A stretch of 64,000 nucleotides of DNA, from assembly GCA_027186245.1 (NCBI GenBank), contig CP114497.1, positions 3,727,501 to 3,791,500 of the forward strand. Reading direction: 5' to 3'. Numbering within the stretch: the stretch's first letter is position 1; each line of letters begins with the position of its first letter. The stretch is from Coriaria nepalensis. Its lineage: Eukaryota > Streptophyta > Magnoliopsida > Cucurbitales > Coriariaceae. Positions 25,472-37,090 of the stretch are shown here, piece by piece. The notes under the pieces are model-generated. The model did no database searches, was not told the origin of the DNA, and saw only the letters and a program-made list of their open reading frames with translations. The position numbers and the translations under genes were made by a program.

Positions 25472-28400
25472 ATGGGTGGTGATTTGTTAACTACTACTAT
25501 GTCTAATGGTAAACACTCTCCGTGGTTTTTTTTTTTTTGTGGGTATTATTAACGGGAAGAAACTATGAAACTCCTTCTTACACTCATCATCTTCTGCTGC
25601 AGACGAAAATTCTTCTCTTGAGCACGATGGGTGCCGGCTTTATACTCAGATTTCTCCTTGGATTCAAACTTCGATCAGGTGTGTGTGTGTGTTGTTTTAT
25701 TTATTTATTATATCCGATGCCTCTTAGTATTATCCTTTTCCAAACTCGTGGTTTGACTGTTTGACTACCTTGAAAAGAGAGGGGTTGAAACCGGCCCGCT
25801 TCTTATTTCCCCTGCATTTTTGGGTTTTCAGGTTTCTATAAAAAAGTTTCAAATTTTGCTTGATTATGCTCTATAACCGTTTTCTTTCTCCCAAAGATTT
25901 ATTGTCATGTCACTATGAGCTTGTTTATATATGCGCACACTTATATATGTTGATTATGGAGAAGTGGATTTGTTATAATTAGTGTAATGGTGTAAATTAT
26001 TTTTATATGGGTCAGGGTTAATTCAACCATGAAAACTGAGGGTGGGGTAGTGAACAAAGAAAATGGATGCGTCTCTGAAGAATTTGATCAAATGGGAAGT
26101 AGAGTTTCTTCTGCTGCTTTGGACCGTGAAATTACTCAAATGAGGAGACATCGTGTATATACAGAGATCTTGACAAGTTATGATGATTTGAGGATCAGGA
26201 GCGAGAACTTGGTCAAGGCAAGGAGCAAGATTTTGAGGTATCTAGATGTATTAGCTTTGCTCGATTTGTTTTCAACTGTAGTCATCTAAGATGTGCCCAC
26301 TTTTCTATATATTTTCCTTATAACGGTATTAGGATTGGATATTGTTGCAATGAAAAAAACTTATACACAAAATACCACTCTTTTGAATAAAAATCAGTTC
26401 AGTAAAATTTACGAGTAATGTATATAGAATCAATTAATTTATGGACCCCACTTGACTGTTGTTCTTTTTGGTGGTTGGTTCAAACTGTTTGGTATTCTTT
26501 CCAAGTTCAACAATTACCTCAGCTTCGTCGTACCCTACATTTTTTGTGTAAGACTTACATATGTGTTGCTATTCTTTGAAGGGGGGGGGGGTTAAATTTA
26601 TTACACTCAATACATCTCAAAGGGTTAAATTGTTAAGAAATTTATTACACTCAATCCATCCAACAATATATGTAATGCAGACTACAACACTGACATCACT
26701 GAATTGTTTTTGTGCTTTGTGTTTGTAGATGTAAGGCCATGGAAAAATATGAATCCGATTCTCAAACTGTAGAAGAGAAATATAACAAGATACACTGCTT
26801 GCACAAAAGTTTGAACTAGAGTGGTTAGCTCTAGTATCATACTAAGTTATTCATTGTTCCAAAATGTTGAACCGTTGAAGAATGATAATAGTCCGCACAT
26901 GCAAGGTCCTGATCTTTTCGCATCAATGGACATTTAATGTAATTAGGCATTGAAGTATAGAGAAGCAGATATAGTTAGAACTCTAGAATCATCAATTTGA
27001 TTCTTGGATTTTTGTAAAAAAGGCCTGGATGTTTTGATCAACAATTAGATTTAGCCACATAATCCCATGTCTTAAATGGGAGTTGTTCGTGTCCTAAAGA
27101 TAGTTTCTTGTAGATTAGGGTGTTTATCTCTCGTTTATAAGATTTTATTTTATTTTTAGTATGTCTCAAAATGTGAAATTAGAAAGTCATTTCTAGTTGC
27201 CTTCTTCATTGGCTCGAAAATTTCTGAAATAGATGTTTCTAAAATCCTACATCAAATTCTTATTATGCACTCACATGCCTTCATTAGCAATTAAGATCTA
27301 CATGACTAAAACCACTTTTAATAGAGTCAAATCCTAACAATTATTCATAATTGTGACATGAGAATGATCAATAGGTAAGTAACTATCCGCAGTTCAGTGT
27401 ATTTGTTTCCTAACAAGCATTAATTTCTCACAAAGAGGTATTTTCTTCGGTCAAATTCCCTTCTCAACTTAGTAACATAACATGGGCAAGACTGTCAAGA
27501 TTATAATGTCTAATTATTGATCGACTGGGAACATTTAAGAGCAAAGGGTTCGAGTGGGATAAGTTTTAATGGCACTATTCTCATTATGGTTCTGTTTGCA
27601 ATTGCTCTTACTTTCAAAACTTTTTCATGATAGTGTAAAAGATGATACAAAGTCGGGTTACGAAAATAATAATTCCATTGATTGATTTGTGAAAAAATTA
27701 TATTGATACATCAAATATGCTTGTATGGAATAGACTATTTTAATTTATTGTAGTTTCTAGAACATAAAAACCTTGTCTTTTTGGACTGCAAAATTTTGAT
27801 CCATGTAACCTTTGATCAGCCAACAAGAAGTTTGAAATTTATTTAGAAATTTAATTGTATTCATAAAGAACGGGTATGGAATAGACTGTTTTAATTTATA
27901 ATAGTTTCTAGAACATAAAAACCTTGCCTCAATGTCCATTTTTGACTGCAAAATTTTGATCCATGTAAGTGTGTAACCTTTGATCAGCAAACAAGAAGTC
28001 TGAAATTTATATAGAAATTGAATTGTATTAAAAACACTGTTCTCTCTTGGCTAGATACTGATATTGCTTTTGATTGTATTAACATGTATGATTCAATTTG
28101 GCAGCTATACTCCTGGAGCATGGATTGAGAACGTAGGTGGCATAAGATTGAATGATTATGATGTCCCAAGGACGACAACACTTCTACTGGTTGGTCCAAG
28201 AGGTTCTGGTAAAAGTAGTCTCCTAAATAGGATCTCTAAGGTGTTTGAAGAGGACCACTTTGTATCAGAGAGAGCACAAGTATCATGTAATTTATTCATA
28301 TTCAAATTTAGTTTTTTATGGTTTATTATTTGTCCTGAAAAGAATTACAGTTTGGGTGTATTATTCCTATATTTTGTGGTTCCAGATAATTCTTCTGTTG

Positions 28401-30153
28401 GAGATGGTACTCTTTTCCTCCATCAATATATGATTCCAAGGGATTCAATTTCTTTTTCTCTATTCGACACGAGAAGTCTATGTGATGATTCCTCTGATAA
28501 CGAAGAAATGTTGAAGAAATGGATGACAAATGGTGTTCGTCATGGGGCGTTTGTAACAAGGTCTGATTATTTAATTTCGTGTCTATTATTTTGCCTTTTC
28601 TGTAAATTAAAACTTTTTTCCTTTTGAATAAACTACGTGAATTGCTAATTAACAGAAAATCTGATCATCCAAGTTCAATTGCAAGAATGAGGTGCAAAGC
28701 TCGCCAGATTAGCTTTCCTTCTGCTGAGATCAGGATGATTAATTTCGTCATATTTGTCGTTAATGGGCTTTCTGTTCTGAAATCTATGGACAGTGATGAT
28801 AATTTAGAGAGATTATACACCAGGACAATTGCTACAGCTTTCAATAACCCATACTTGTCCTTTAAAGGTGTAATAGGATCCTCCTCGATTTTAAATTTCC
28901 CCTTCTATTTTGGCGTGTTATAGAGTACCATCACAATCGGTCAGCATCTTCTCTTCTGGATACCCTGTTTACAATTTTTATATTAATTAGAGGATATGAC
29001 TCCATCTTACTCTGCCTATTATAATAAAAATGTTACAAATTTGCTATGCTTAAATGAGAAAATCTTGTGACTGTAGCATGTGTTTTCATACAGCAAGGTT
29101 AAAATAGGTTTCACTGTGAGTGCAGCTCTCTTATACGGATGAAGTTTTTCCTCTATGCCAATATCAAAGACAGATGTGATCCTATACTTGTGTCTTGTTG
29201 AAGTAGCAGGATAAACTGATAGAGTAGCCTCAGACGAGGATAAAATTTAATTCATTTAGAAGCTGGAACGATCTAAAAAATATATGTGGATTTTTACTTT
29301 GCAGATGATAAGCCTGTAGTTGTTCTGACTCATGGAGATTTACTTTCTCTTTCTGACCGTGCCCATGTCCGAATCCATCTAGGAGAGATATTGGGTATTC
29401 CACCTGCACGGCAGATATTTGATATACCAGGTTTTTAAGTCTCATTTTCTGTGCTATTTTAGCCTTATTCTTTATTTACTGAAACCTATTGCAACTTTTT
29501 TTGGCATTTGTAGAAAACAGTGATCCAGTAACAGAGTTGACAATACTCGACATGTTACATTACTCTTTGGAGCATTCTGATAAAAATCTTCCAATTAAGG
29601 GCAGGAAACCAGACAGGGTTTGTTCTCTCTCTCTCCCTCTTATGAGATAGCGCTCTTGATTATTTTTCTTACCCTTTTATATTATTTGCGTATACTAAAG
29701 CTTTTTTCTTAGTGTATCGAGTTATGTTTCTTGATCTTTTGAGTATTAGAAATTGTTTCCTTCCTTTTATCTTTGACCTTATTCTGAGGATGCATTTGAA
29801 TTATTTGTTTGAAACTGTAGTTTGGGTAAATTAGAGTTTCCACTAACTTTATTTTAGTTAGATGTTGAGGTAAACTAGATGTTCATTGGGTCAAGTGATT
29901 AAGGCAAACTGAAATTTTAAAATGAATAAATATACAACAGAAGAGTAGATTGATTGTTATGCAGGGTCTTGTTAAATCTATTCCAGCATTGATGCTCATG
30001 ATTATTATTATTATTACGTGCGTCACGATCTTCTCATCCTATGTATGTCATTTCTACATTCACCATCAGACCCGGCAAGCAAAGCATCGCGAAGTTCCGA
30101 AAGAGGCGGAGATACTTTGGCACAAAATCCGGCACTTATGGCTTGACGAATAG
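25472..30153 (+). CDS. Plant P-loop NTPase with C-terminal membrane segment, 9 exons
   Basis: Member of a plant P-loop NTPase family that recalls dynamin/IFI44-like GTPases; its function is not known to me. Exons: 25472-25508, 25603-25678, 26016-26237, 28105-28286, 28386-28560, 28656-28867, 29305-29430, 29514-29617, 29965-30153. All junctions are GT-AG and in phase, 440 aa. A hydrophilic N-terminal part has a short helical stretch (ITQMRRHRVYTEILTSYDDL). The Walker A is GPRGSGKSS at 142-150, a switch-like LFDTRSL at 198-204, and VVVLTHGD at 306-313 could serve as the base-specificity motif. A hydrophobic segment at about 384-406 is close to the C-terminus, suggesting a tail-anchored or single-pass protein with the NTPase domain in the cytosol. 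The join of exon 3 to exon 4 across 1.87 kb gives KILSYTPGAWIENVGG, which fits the family. An exon-like stretch inside that intron (26730-26818) would truncate the protein if spliced in. Convergent with the GTP cyclohydrolase gene. Confidence 0.85.
27724..28030 (+). repeat. Direct duplication of about 150 bp in intron 3
   Basis: TATGGAATAGACTATTTTAA (27724) recurs as TATGGAATAGACTGTTTTAA (27875), and the shared parts include TAGTTTCTAGAACATAAAAACC, GACTGCAAAATTTTGATCCATGTAA and AACCTTTGATCAGC. The period is 151 bp. The second copy has small insertions. It ends about 75 bp before the exon 4 acceptor at 28104. Confidence 0.9.
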
Positions 30154-30561
30154 TATTAGAAAGTTTGAATGTCTGAAACACCAAATATGTATGTACATCA
30201 AATATAAAGGTTGTCCCTTGCTGCCTCTACAAGCAGTTTTGCCATTTTTTGTATCTGAAAAAGACGCATGTGTAGAAATGTTACTATAGAATAAAAAGTC
30301 CCATCTTATTTTTTGAAATCGGTCTCTATTAATCATTGAAAACTGAAAACAATGAAAAACTCATGGAACAAAATTTTGTAATCCAAACTCGTAATCCTAT
30401 TTCTGATCACGAAAAAAGGGGATAGAAAGAAAATGTGCATGTATAATTCTATATTGAAGTCGAGCAAAACTTCACAATCACCATAATGAAACTGAGCCAA
30501 AAAAGAAAGGGTGGGGAAACTTATAATTCTATATTGATGTGCATGATGGCTTGTTTATACG
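30154..30561. other. Shared 3' intergenic space of two convergent genes
   Basis: About 408 bp between the stop codons of the P-loop NTPase (plus) and GTP cyclohydrolase (minus). It must hold both 3' UTRs, so the transcripts may overlap. The phrase ATAATTCTATATTGA occurs twice (30441 and 30521). I saw no RNA gene. Confidence 0.6.
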
Positions 30562-32873
30562 TCATGCGTATACCATGCTTGTATTGTTTGAAACGCTCTG
30601 CAAAAACACAGCCCTTGCTTTAGCCTCTGTAGAAAATCGACCGAGATGAGCAACAGTAGCGGTACTGCTTCCAAACTTCTCAATTCCCCTTGAAATCATA
30701 CAAGTATGATTAGCCTCCACAACCACCATAACACCTCCGCCTAAGAGTAGAGAAACCGCATCTGCTATCTGCCTAGTCAGCCTCTCTTGCACTTGGAGCT
30801 TGAAACCATAGAAATGCACTATGGACTGCAAAAGAGCTTTTCCAAGAGGATTGAACCCTTTCCCACAAAAGTATCCAATATGAACCACCCCATGAAAGGG
30901 TAGTAGATGATGCTCACACTGAGACCAAAAAGGCAAGTTCAGCTCAGAACAAATCTCCTCCTCCGAAATGCTGATAGCATCTCGCTTATGGTAAACAGAT
31001 CCGTTTAGCTTCATGTCCACATTACAGTTTTCGAAGTTCATTAACCACTTGACAAACCTGGTAGGTGTTCCTATGAGCTCTTTCCTTAATGGGTCTTCAC
31101 CTAAAGACATCAAAATTGAAGAAACCGCAGAAACCATTCCTATATTACTATTGACTAGCGGCTCGATCTGAGAGGAAGGTTTAGAACACAATGATGGACA
31201 CCAAGAACATTGACTTTGACTTTGACCAGACTCATTCATGCGTTCAACTTTAAGGAGGCTGAAAAAGTCAACCCAAATATCAGCATCTTCATTTTCAAAC
31301 ACTCCAGCACCGGATTTCACCTGTAAACTACTTACCCATCCATTATGGCTCGATTCAAGGAAAACAGATTCTAATTTGGGGAAATGAATGTGAAGACATT
31401 GAAGCACTATGGCCACGCCTGCAGGCTTGATGTCTTGGTGCAGAGCTGAACAGACCTCGCCAGCTAGGCGTTGGGGAGATTGGAGTCGTTTTGCAAAGAC
31501 ATCAGCAACTCTCGATAGCTTGCTTAGGCCTACAACTCTTTGACCAGAAGGTACATAACCTACGTGGCACTTGACCTGGAATGGAAGCAAGCATGACTCG
31601 CAGTATGAGAAGAGGTCTAGGTCTCGAACAATTACAAGTCCACCCGCTCCTCCTGCTTGACCCATCCCGTTATGGAGTCCAGCTTCAGGGAACAAAGCAC
31701 TTTGTACTATGTCCTTTGCCTTTTGTCTGTAACCTGGAAAAATAATTGATAGAAATGATTCTTAGTCATATATTCCATGGCGTCGTAACACTGTCATGGA
31801 AGCGAATATATATATATATATCTCAAAATTATGTGCCCATTACACAATCTGGAAGAAAATGTGTTTCTCCTGTATAGATTCCCTTCATATGTACTAACTG
31901 AATGACTACCATCTCAAATCAGCAGAATCATTATTAACTGTCTTCAATACGAATGATATAGAAACCAAGTATTTTGTTCTGATTACCATTTTCAGTATAA
32001 CTTCTGCTCTCTATATAAGAAACGGTATATCTAAACTTGCAGTCTAATTAAAATTTAAATCAATCGGACCAAAATAATAAAGGAAAGGATGCTAATGAAA
32101 AAGAAAGAAAAAAAAAAGGTTTATAACGGGTATCCCAAAAACTTCTAGCACAACCTCCTAAGCATATTACTGCATTCGATTAAAAACTGAGTCTTGCATA
32201 TTTCTATATTAACAGGGATAACAAGTTTACATTTTGTTTTTTAATTGTACACTAATGCTTCGTCTTTTGAACAAATACATGAACTTCTTTAATCAAATAT
32301 TAGCAAGTTCAATATCTAAACCCCTAATTTTAAGATGGGAACTTGTAATAGAAATCAAATTAGGAAAAAACCAAAACTTCATGGCAAATAGTAGTAGCAG
32401 CCGTTTTACACTGGCAAGGCAATGTTATTCTCAGAAACATCCACTTCTCCAGGATGTAACACTTAAAAAGGAGACTCAAAACAGTAATTAAGTACACCGA
32501 CTAGAAATCGAGCAATTTAATTTACAAATCGACATATATAGATGCGAAAAAATAAATTAAAATAATAATAATAATAAAATAAACTAAATATGTGAATAGA
32601 GCTTCCTAAGATTCCCATGTCAAGAGGAGCATATAAGAGTCGGTATAATAAGTAGTTACCTATAGTTCCTTCTCTTAGAGCTTTGGCAACTCGAATAGGA
32701 GTCTTTCTAATACCCTCTCTATTGATATCCTCCCCTAAGCCTTGCAACAGAACTTTCACTGCATCCTTTATAGCAATTGTCTCAGGTTCTTGCTCAAAAT
32801 CTAATTCAATCCCACTTAGTTTTAGTCTGTTCTCGAGTTCAACATTGCAATGCCCCTCATCCAAAGCGCCCAT
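30562..32873 (-). CDS. GCH1: GTP cyclohydrolase I, plant two-domain form, 2 exons
   Basis: First enzyme of the pterin branch of folate synthesis in the cytosol: GTP to 7,8-dihydroneopterin triphosphate. Exons on the minus strand: 32873-32660 and 31733-30562, GT-AG, in phase, 461 aa, matching the plant length of about 460. Plants fuse two GCH1 modules. Module 1 (about residues 25-240) has GINREGIRKTP-type sequence and YCESCLLPFQVKCHVGYVPSGQ. Module 2 (about 270-461) has CEHHLLPFHGVVHIGYF with Cys344, His346 and His347, VQERLTRQIAD, and HTCMISRGI with Cys416. Neither module has all active-site residues of single-domain enzymes, which is the known plant pattern. The start MGALDEGH was chosen by homology; an in-frame ATG lies 18 bp upstream (MCERLS) and is less likely. 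Transcribed toward the P-loop NTPase gene. Confidence 0.95.
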
Positions 32874-33164
32874 TGACAGCCGCTCACACAATAAAATTCA
32901 AAATTTGAAAGAAATGACAAAAAAGAATCAAACCAACACCTAGATCTCAAATTAAGAAAAAAACAAACACTTTTTTGCTGAGGTACGAGAACAATAAAGC
33001 AAACCCAGATGGAGATCCTAACCAAAAAGGAAAGAGAGATTGTGGACTTACTAAGGAAATATGAAAATAAATTATCAAAGCGGTAGATGGGTAATGGAAT
33101 GAAGTGGTAACGGAAATGATATGCAATGGAAGGTGGGAAATGAATGATTGTTCGGATTACAGGG

Positions 33165-33256
33165 ACGGAGAGAGGGAGAGAGAGAGAGAGAGAGACAGAG
33201 AGAGGTGGGAGGAAGAGGCTGTGAGGGGATTGAATATGGGAATATGGGAATATATA
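33165..33256 (-). promoter_or_regulatory. GTP cyclohydrolase core promoter: TATA-like box and CT-rich leader
   Basis: On the minus strand, CTATATATTCC (33257-33247) lies about 380 bp before the start codon, followed by a (CT)n tract (plus strand (GA)n, about 33165-33204). A TATA box followed by a CT-rich leader is common in plant genes. A transcription start near 33220 would fit. A small leader intron is possible: a GTAAGTCC donor near 33050 and a GTACCTCAG acceptor near 32980. Confidence 0.4.
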
Positions 33257-33437
33257 GATCTCTTAATTGTCCCACCAACTCGTGGGTGGTACCGAAGCTA
33301 CCAAACACGACATAATGGCCTTATGAGGCTTCAGAAATAAAATGTATAGTGTTCTTAAAGGAATAAAATCTCGGATCATTTCGGCCAAAACTGACGGAAT
33401 TTCAATATCTCGTGCGAAACGCAGGCGTCTTCGTTTC

Positions 33438-33840
33438 CTACGATACAGATCGAGAGTCGAGACTCACTCGACGATAGCAAAGGATAAAAGAATTGCAAAT
33501 TGAAAACACGGAAGATGACTTGTTGGGATGCTCAGATACAACATTTCTTGGTGAAATTGAAAGAGAAATTAGGGGGCGCTGCGTGGTCGATTTGAAGGAG
33601 CTTGAATAAAATTCCGAGAAGAAGAGCAGATGGATATTATCGGGCCGAGAAGAGAAGGAAGAACAGTGACGTGTGAAACAAAGAAAATGAAATGAAAAGA
33701 AATAAATAAAGGTAGGTGGCTGCGCTGGTGCGAGTGGGGGAGGCAGTCTTTTAGACTTTTCATAGATTTTTTTTCCTCCTTTTTGGTCGAAGGAAAGTAC
33801 GATAAGAAAGGGAAAGGAGAAATTCATACTTTGGATTATT
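33438..33840. other. Intergenic region upstream of GTP cyclohydrolase
   Basis: A 129-codon minus-strand frame (33438-33827) is open but is serine/phenylalanine rich and has no recognised motif; I do not call it a gene. It could include distal promoter or leader sequence. Confidence 0.4.
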
Positions 33841-33849
33841 TTGGGCTCA

Positions 33850-36640
33850 TTGGGTACTTGTAATATTTTAATTCATAATTTTTTATATATAAAAAATTAA
33901 TAAAGGCATTACAATTATTATAATATTCTCATTCTAATAAAATTACAAAATAGCCTCCATTGCAACAATAAAACAACATCGGTCGGTTTTGGTTATATCG
34001 GTTGTATATATTTCGGTCGGTTTTGGTGTACCTATCAAATATTTATATTTTTATACATATAATTATAATTTTAATCCTAACAACAAATTAGCTCAACTTC
34101 CAATTTTTATCTTAGTATTTGCTATGCTTGTATAAGCTTAAAAACTTTTGTTTTAAAAAAATAATTTACAAATTGATATGTGATAAGTGGATTATTTTCT
34201 GCATTTAATATAAAAAATCGTTTGATCTACTTTATGCTCATTTGGATAATATTGAGTTGATGAATTAAGAATTTATGATATATTTGAATATTGTTTTGAT
34301 TATGATATTAAGGTAAAATGATATTTTTATCGTTAGAAGACAGAGTTTTCTTAAAAAATAGTATTAAATGAAGGTAACTCTACAAAATGAATTATTAAAT
34401 GATGTAAAAATGAATTATGGTCATCAATTACATACATCATGATACAATTAAGTATAAATGAAAAAATAAATTGGTGTGAAATGTTGAAAAATCGATCGGT
34501 TGTGACCAGAACCGACTGGTCTAATATCGGTTCAATTTCGGTCGGTTTTTATAGCCAAATCGGTGAAAATCCGAGTCAGTTGTAGTTTCCGTTTCACTTG
34601 GTTTCAGTTTAGCTTTACCAAAAATAAAAAAAATTTCAACCCTAATGCAATTTCAAGACCCATTTCAATCTATCATCTTCAACTTTGATTCATGACTTTG
34701 AATTTGTTTTATCACTTGTAAATCAATTCGATCTCTATGCCTCATTGTACATTCCATTTGCAAGCTTTATAATCAAGAATCAAGAGCTTCAGAGCCGAAA
34801 ATCGTTTGGGTAAATTTCAAGCTTCTAAACTCGATTTCGACTTCAATGGTTGATAGATAATACTAAATGAAACTTAAAGGATTTTTATTAGTTGTATTTT
34901 ATTTGTATTAAAGATCATGTTTGCATTGGCCAAACTTTGAAATTTCAAAATATGTAAATCTAGGTTCGTGTTACTTGATTGCTTGATGCCTTAAGGTTTG
35001 AAGGGTATTGAGCAATTAAGCAATGTAGACAGGATGAACATTCTTCTTCTTGCAATGAGCTCTTTGCATGATGAAATTATTCAAAAGTTGGCTAGAGTTG
35101 GTGAGTTTTGGATTTACATCAAGTAAGTGACTTAAACATGTAGACCTCAAAACAATAAACTGTTTTGGGATAAGTTTCTCCTTTATATCAGCAACAACCC
35201 TTTCTAATTTTGAAATCATGGAAATGTAGGCTTTGTAGTAAATATCTTCAGTAATGATAGGTTTAAAGACATAATTTCTTGCCATTTCTTTCCCCTAAAA
35301 ATAAACACAAACATAACCTAATTAACACTAATATAAACAATTATAGGTTAAAAAATATAAAAGGATTAAATAAATTTTAGATAATCATCGAGCACATGGG
35401 GAAAAAAGATAAAATATATCATTCTGTTTGTGTTTCACGATTACTTGAAGACCCATTTCTTAAAGCAGTCTTCGAGCAATCGGGAAAAATAGACATAATA
35501 AGGTGTCTCGAGCAATCGAGAAGTTATGAGAGAGAAAAGTCAGAGACTTACAAGTTTGTGTCATAACTTCTCGATTACTTAAGGATTATGCAATAAGGTG
35601 TCTTAAGCAATCGAGATGATAAGTGAGAGACTGAGAAGTTTCTAACTTATCATCTCAATAGCTCGAGGTACCTTATTACACAATCATCAAGTAATTGAGA
35701 AGTTAAGACAAACTTATGAGTTATGATCCTTATTTTTCGATTGCTCGATTGCTTTAGACCCCATAAAAAATAACCAAAAATAAATATATAGCCCACACAT
35801 TTCCAAATCCAATCAATACAATACAATATATCAAAATCCAAATCTGAACCCAAATCTAAGCAATTCATAAACCTCCCACCCCAAACAACAATCCAAACTC
35901 TCTATTTGTCGATTGCTCGAGACCCCATCAAACATTCAAAAACAAATAATACATCCCATAAACTTTTAAAGTAATACATACACCTCCCTAGTCCACAAAC
36001 AACAATTAAAATAACAAACCATCATAAAAAACACAACATGCACAAAAATCATCAATAATTGCTTCATGCCCAGTAATCAACCTCAAAGTTTCAATTCAAA
36101 CATAATTTCATTGAATTTCACCAAAAATCCTAATTTCTGAAAGTTGTCGAAAAAACCTTAATTTCAAGAAATTAATAATGAAGTTCATACCTTACTCAAT
36201 TCTGCAGCCATTGGTTCTTGCATTGACTTTCTTCTCTTGACATCAGTCACGGCACACTCTAGCGATGAAGATGGGCGATTTTGACATTTCGAATCCAGTG
36301 AGCCATAAAGAGTAAATGCATGTTTTTTTTTTCTTAATTAAGAAACAAAAATGATGAAGAGGAAGAAAGGATGAAGATGAAGGAACATAAAGGATGAAGA
36401 TGAACATGAAAAAAACAAAGATTAAGAAGGAGAGTTAGTTTAGTTTGTGAAGGAAGAAAAATAAAGAGAGAGGAAGACAAGGTTTTTCTTTATTTCTTTT
36501 TTTTTTTTTCAAATTTCAATAAGGGTATTTTCATATTTATTATATAAATTTAATTGATTAAATAAAAAGGGGGTTACAATTGCAAATGAATTTTTATGCA
36601 AGTGTAATGTTTTAAACAAAATATTTTCTTGGGTCAGGGT
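33850..36640 (-). mobile_element. MULE-like element carrying a DUF1985-like fragment (element B)
   Basis: The right end (36180-36560) matches the right end of element A in layout: a CCATTGGTTCTTGCATTGAC segment, GCGATGAAGATG, a GA-rich tract and AAGGGTATTTTCATA. The left inner part (34720-34920) matches 4610-4800, with ATTTGCAAGCTTTATAATC and AATCAAGAG. In the middle are inverted repeats of the type GCAATCGAGAAGTTA and TAACTTCTCGATTGC (35460-35740). The minus strand at 35016-35285 encodes a fragment that resembles DUF1985, a domain found with Ulp1-like proteases in plant MULEs. No transposase domain remains. Boundaries are approximate. Confidence 0.5.
35016..35285 (-). pseudogene. DUF1985-like fragment of a MULE
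   Basis: 89 codons: ITEDIYYKAYISMISKLERV, then IKEKLIPKQFIVL, a TCLSHLLDVN segment in the place where the domain usually has a CFGxxLD motif, and a basic tail. It fits the order of motifs in DUF1985 from memory only. No Ulp1 catalytic triad follows. Likely dead. Confidence 0.4.
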
Positions 36641-37090
36641 GACAAATTCTCTCTTTATTTTATGTCATTTTTAGGTATGGTTGAGTAAGTAGCCCGATCT
36701 GACCTAATTTGATTAGGTATCGGTCAAATTATTTCAAAGTAATTTTCAACCTCAATTAAATCTAATCAAGTTAGTTAGATCTCAGTCGAGTTTTCGGTCC
36801 GCCTGATATTCAATTTTTTTTTCTATGAATTGATTTTATTAGATATTAATAAATGTAAAAAAGAATAAACATACAAAGTAATAAATTTAATTGAGGATAT
36901 CAATAAAAGAAATATATTTATTTTCTTAAATTCTTTTTCAATAATTCCTTCTTAAATATATATTTCTTTTTTTTTTTCTTTCTTTCCAATTTATATATAA
37001 ATATGAAAAAAAATAATGAAAAAATAGTTTAAAAGGAGAAATAAATTAAAATACTTAAAAGAAGGAATGCATTTAAAATTAAATATGTAA
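36641..37090. other. Intergenic AT-rich sequence
   Basis: I see nothing coding here. It contains TTCGGTCCGCCTGA-type and GTATCGGTCAA phrases and long A/T runs. Confidence 0.5.

Noticed and set aside
32874..32891. Upstream in-frame start (MCERLS) for GTP cyclohydrolase
   Set aside because: Plant homologues begin MGALDEG, which matches the next ATG; the upstream codons have no counterpart.
33438..33827. 129-codon minus-strand open frame upstream of GTP cyclohydrolase
   Set aside because: Composition is biased to Ser and Phe from a CT-rich strand and no domain or splice structure supports it.
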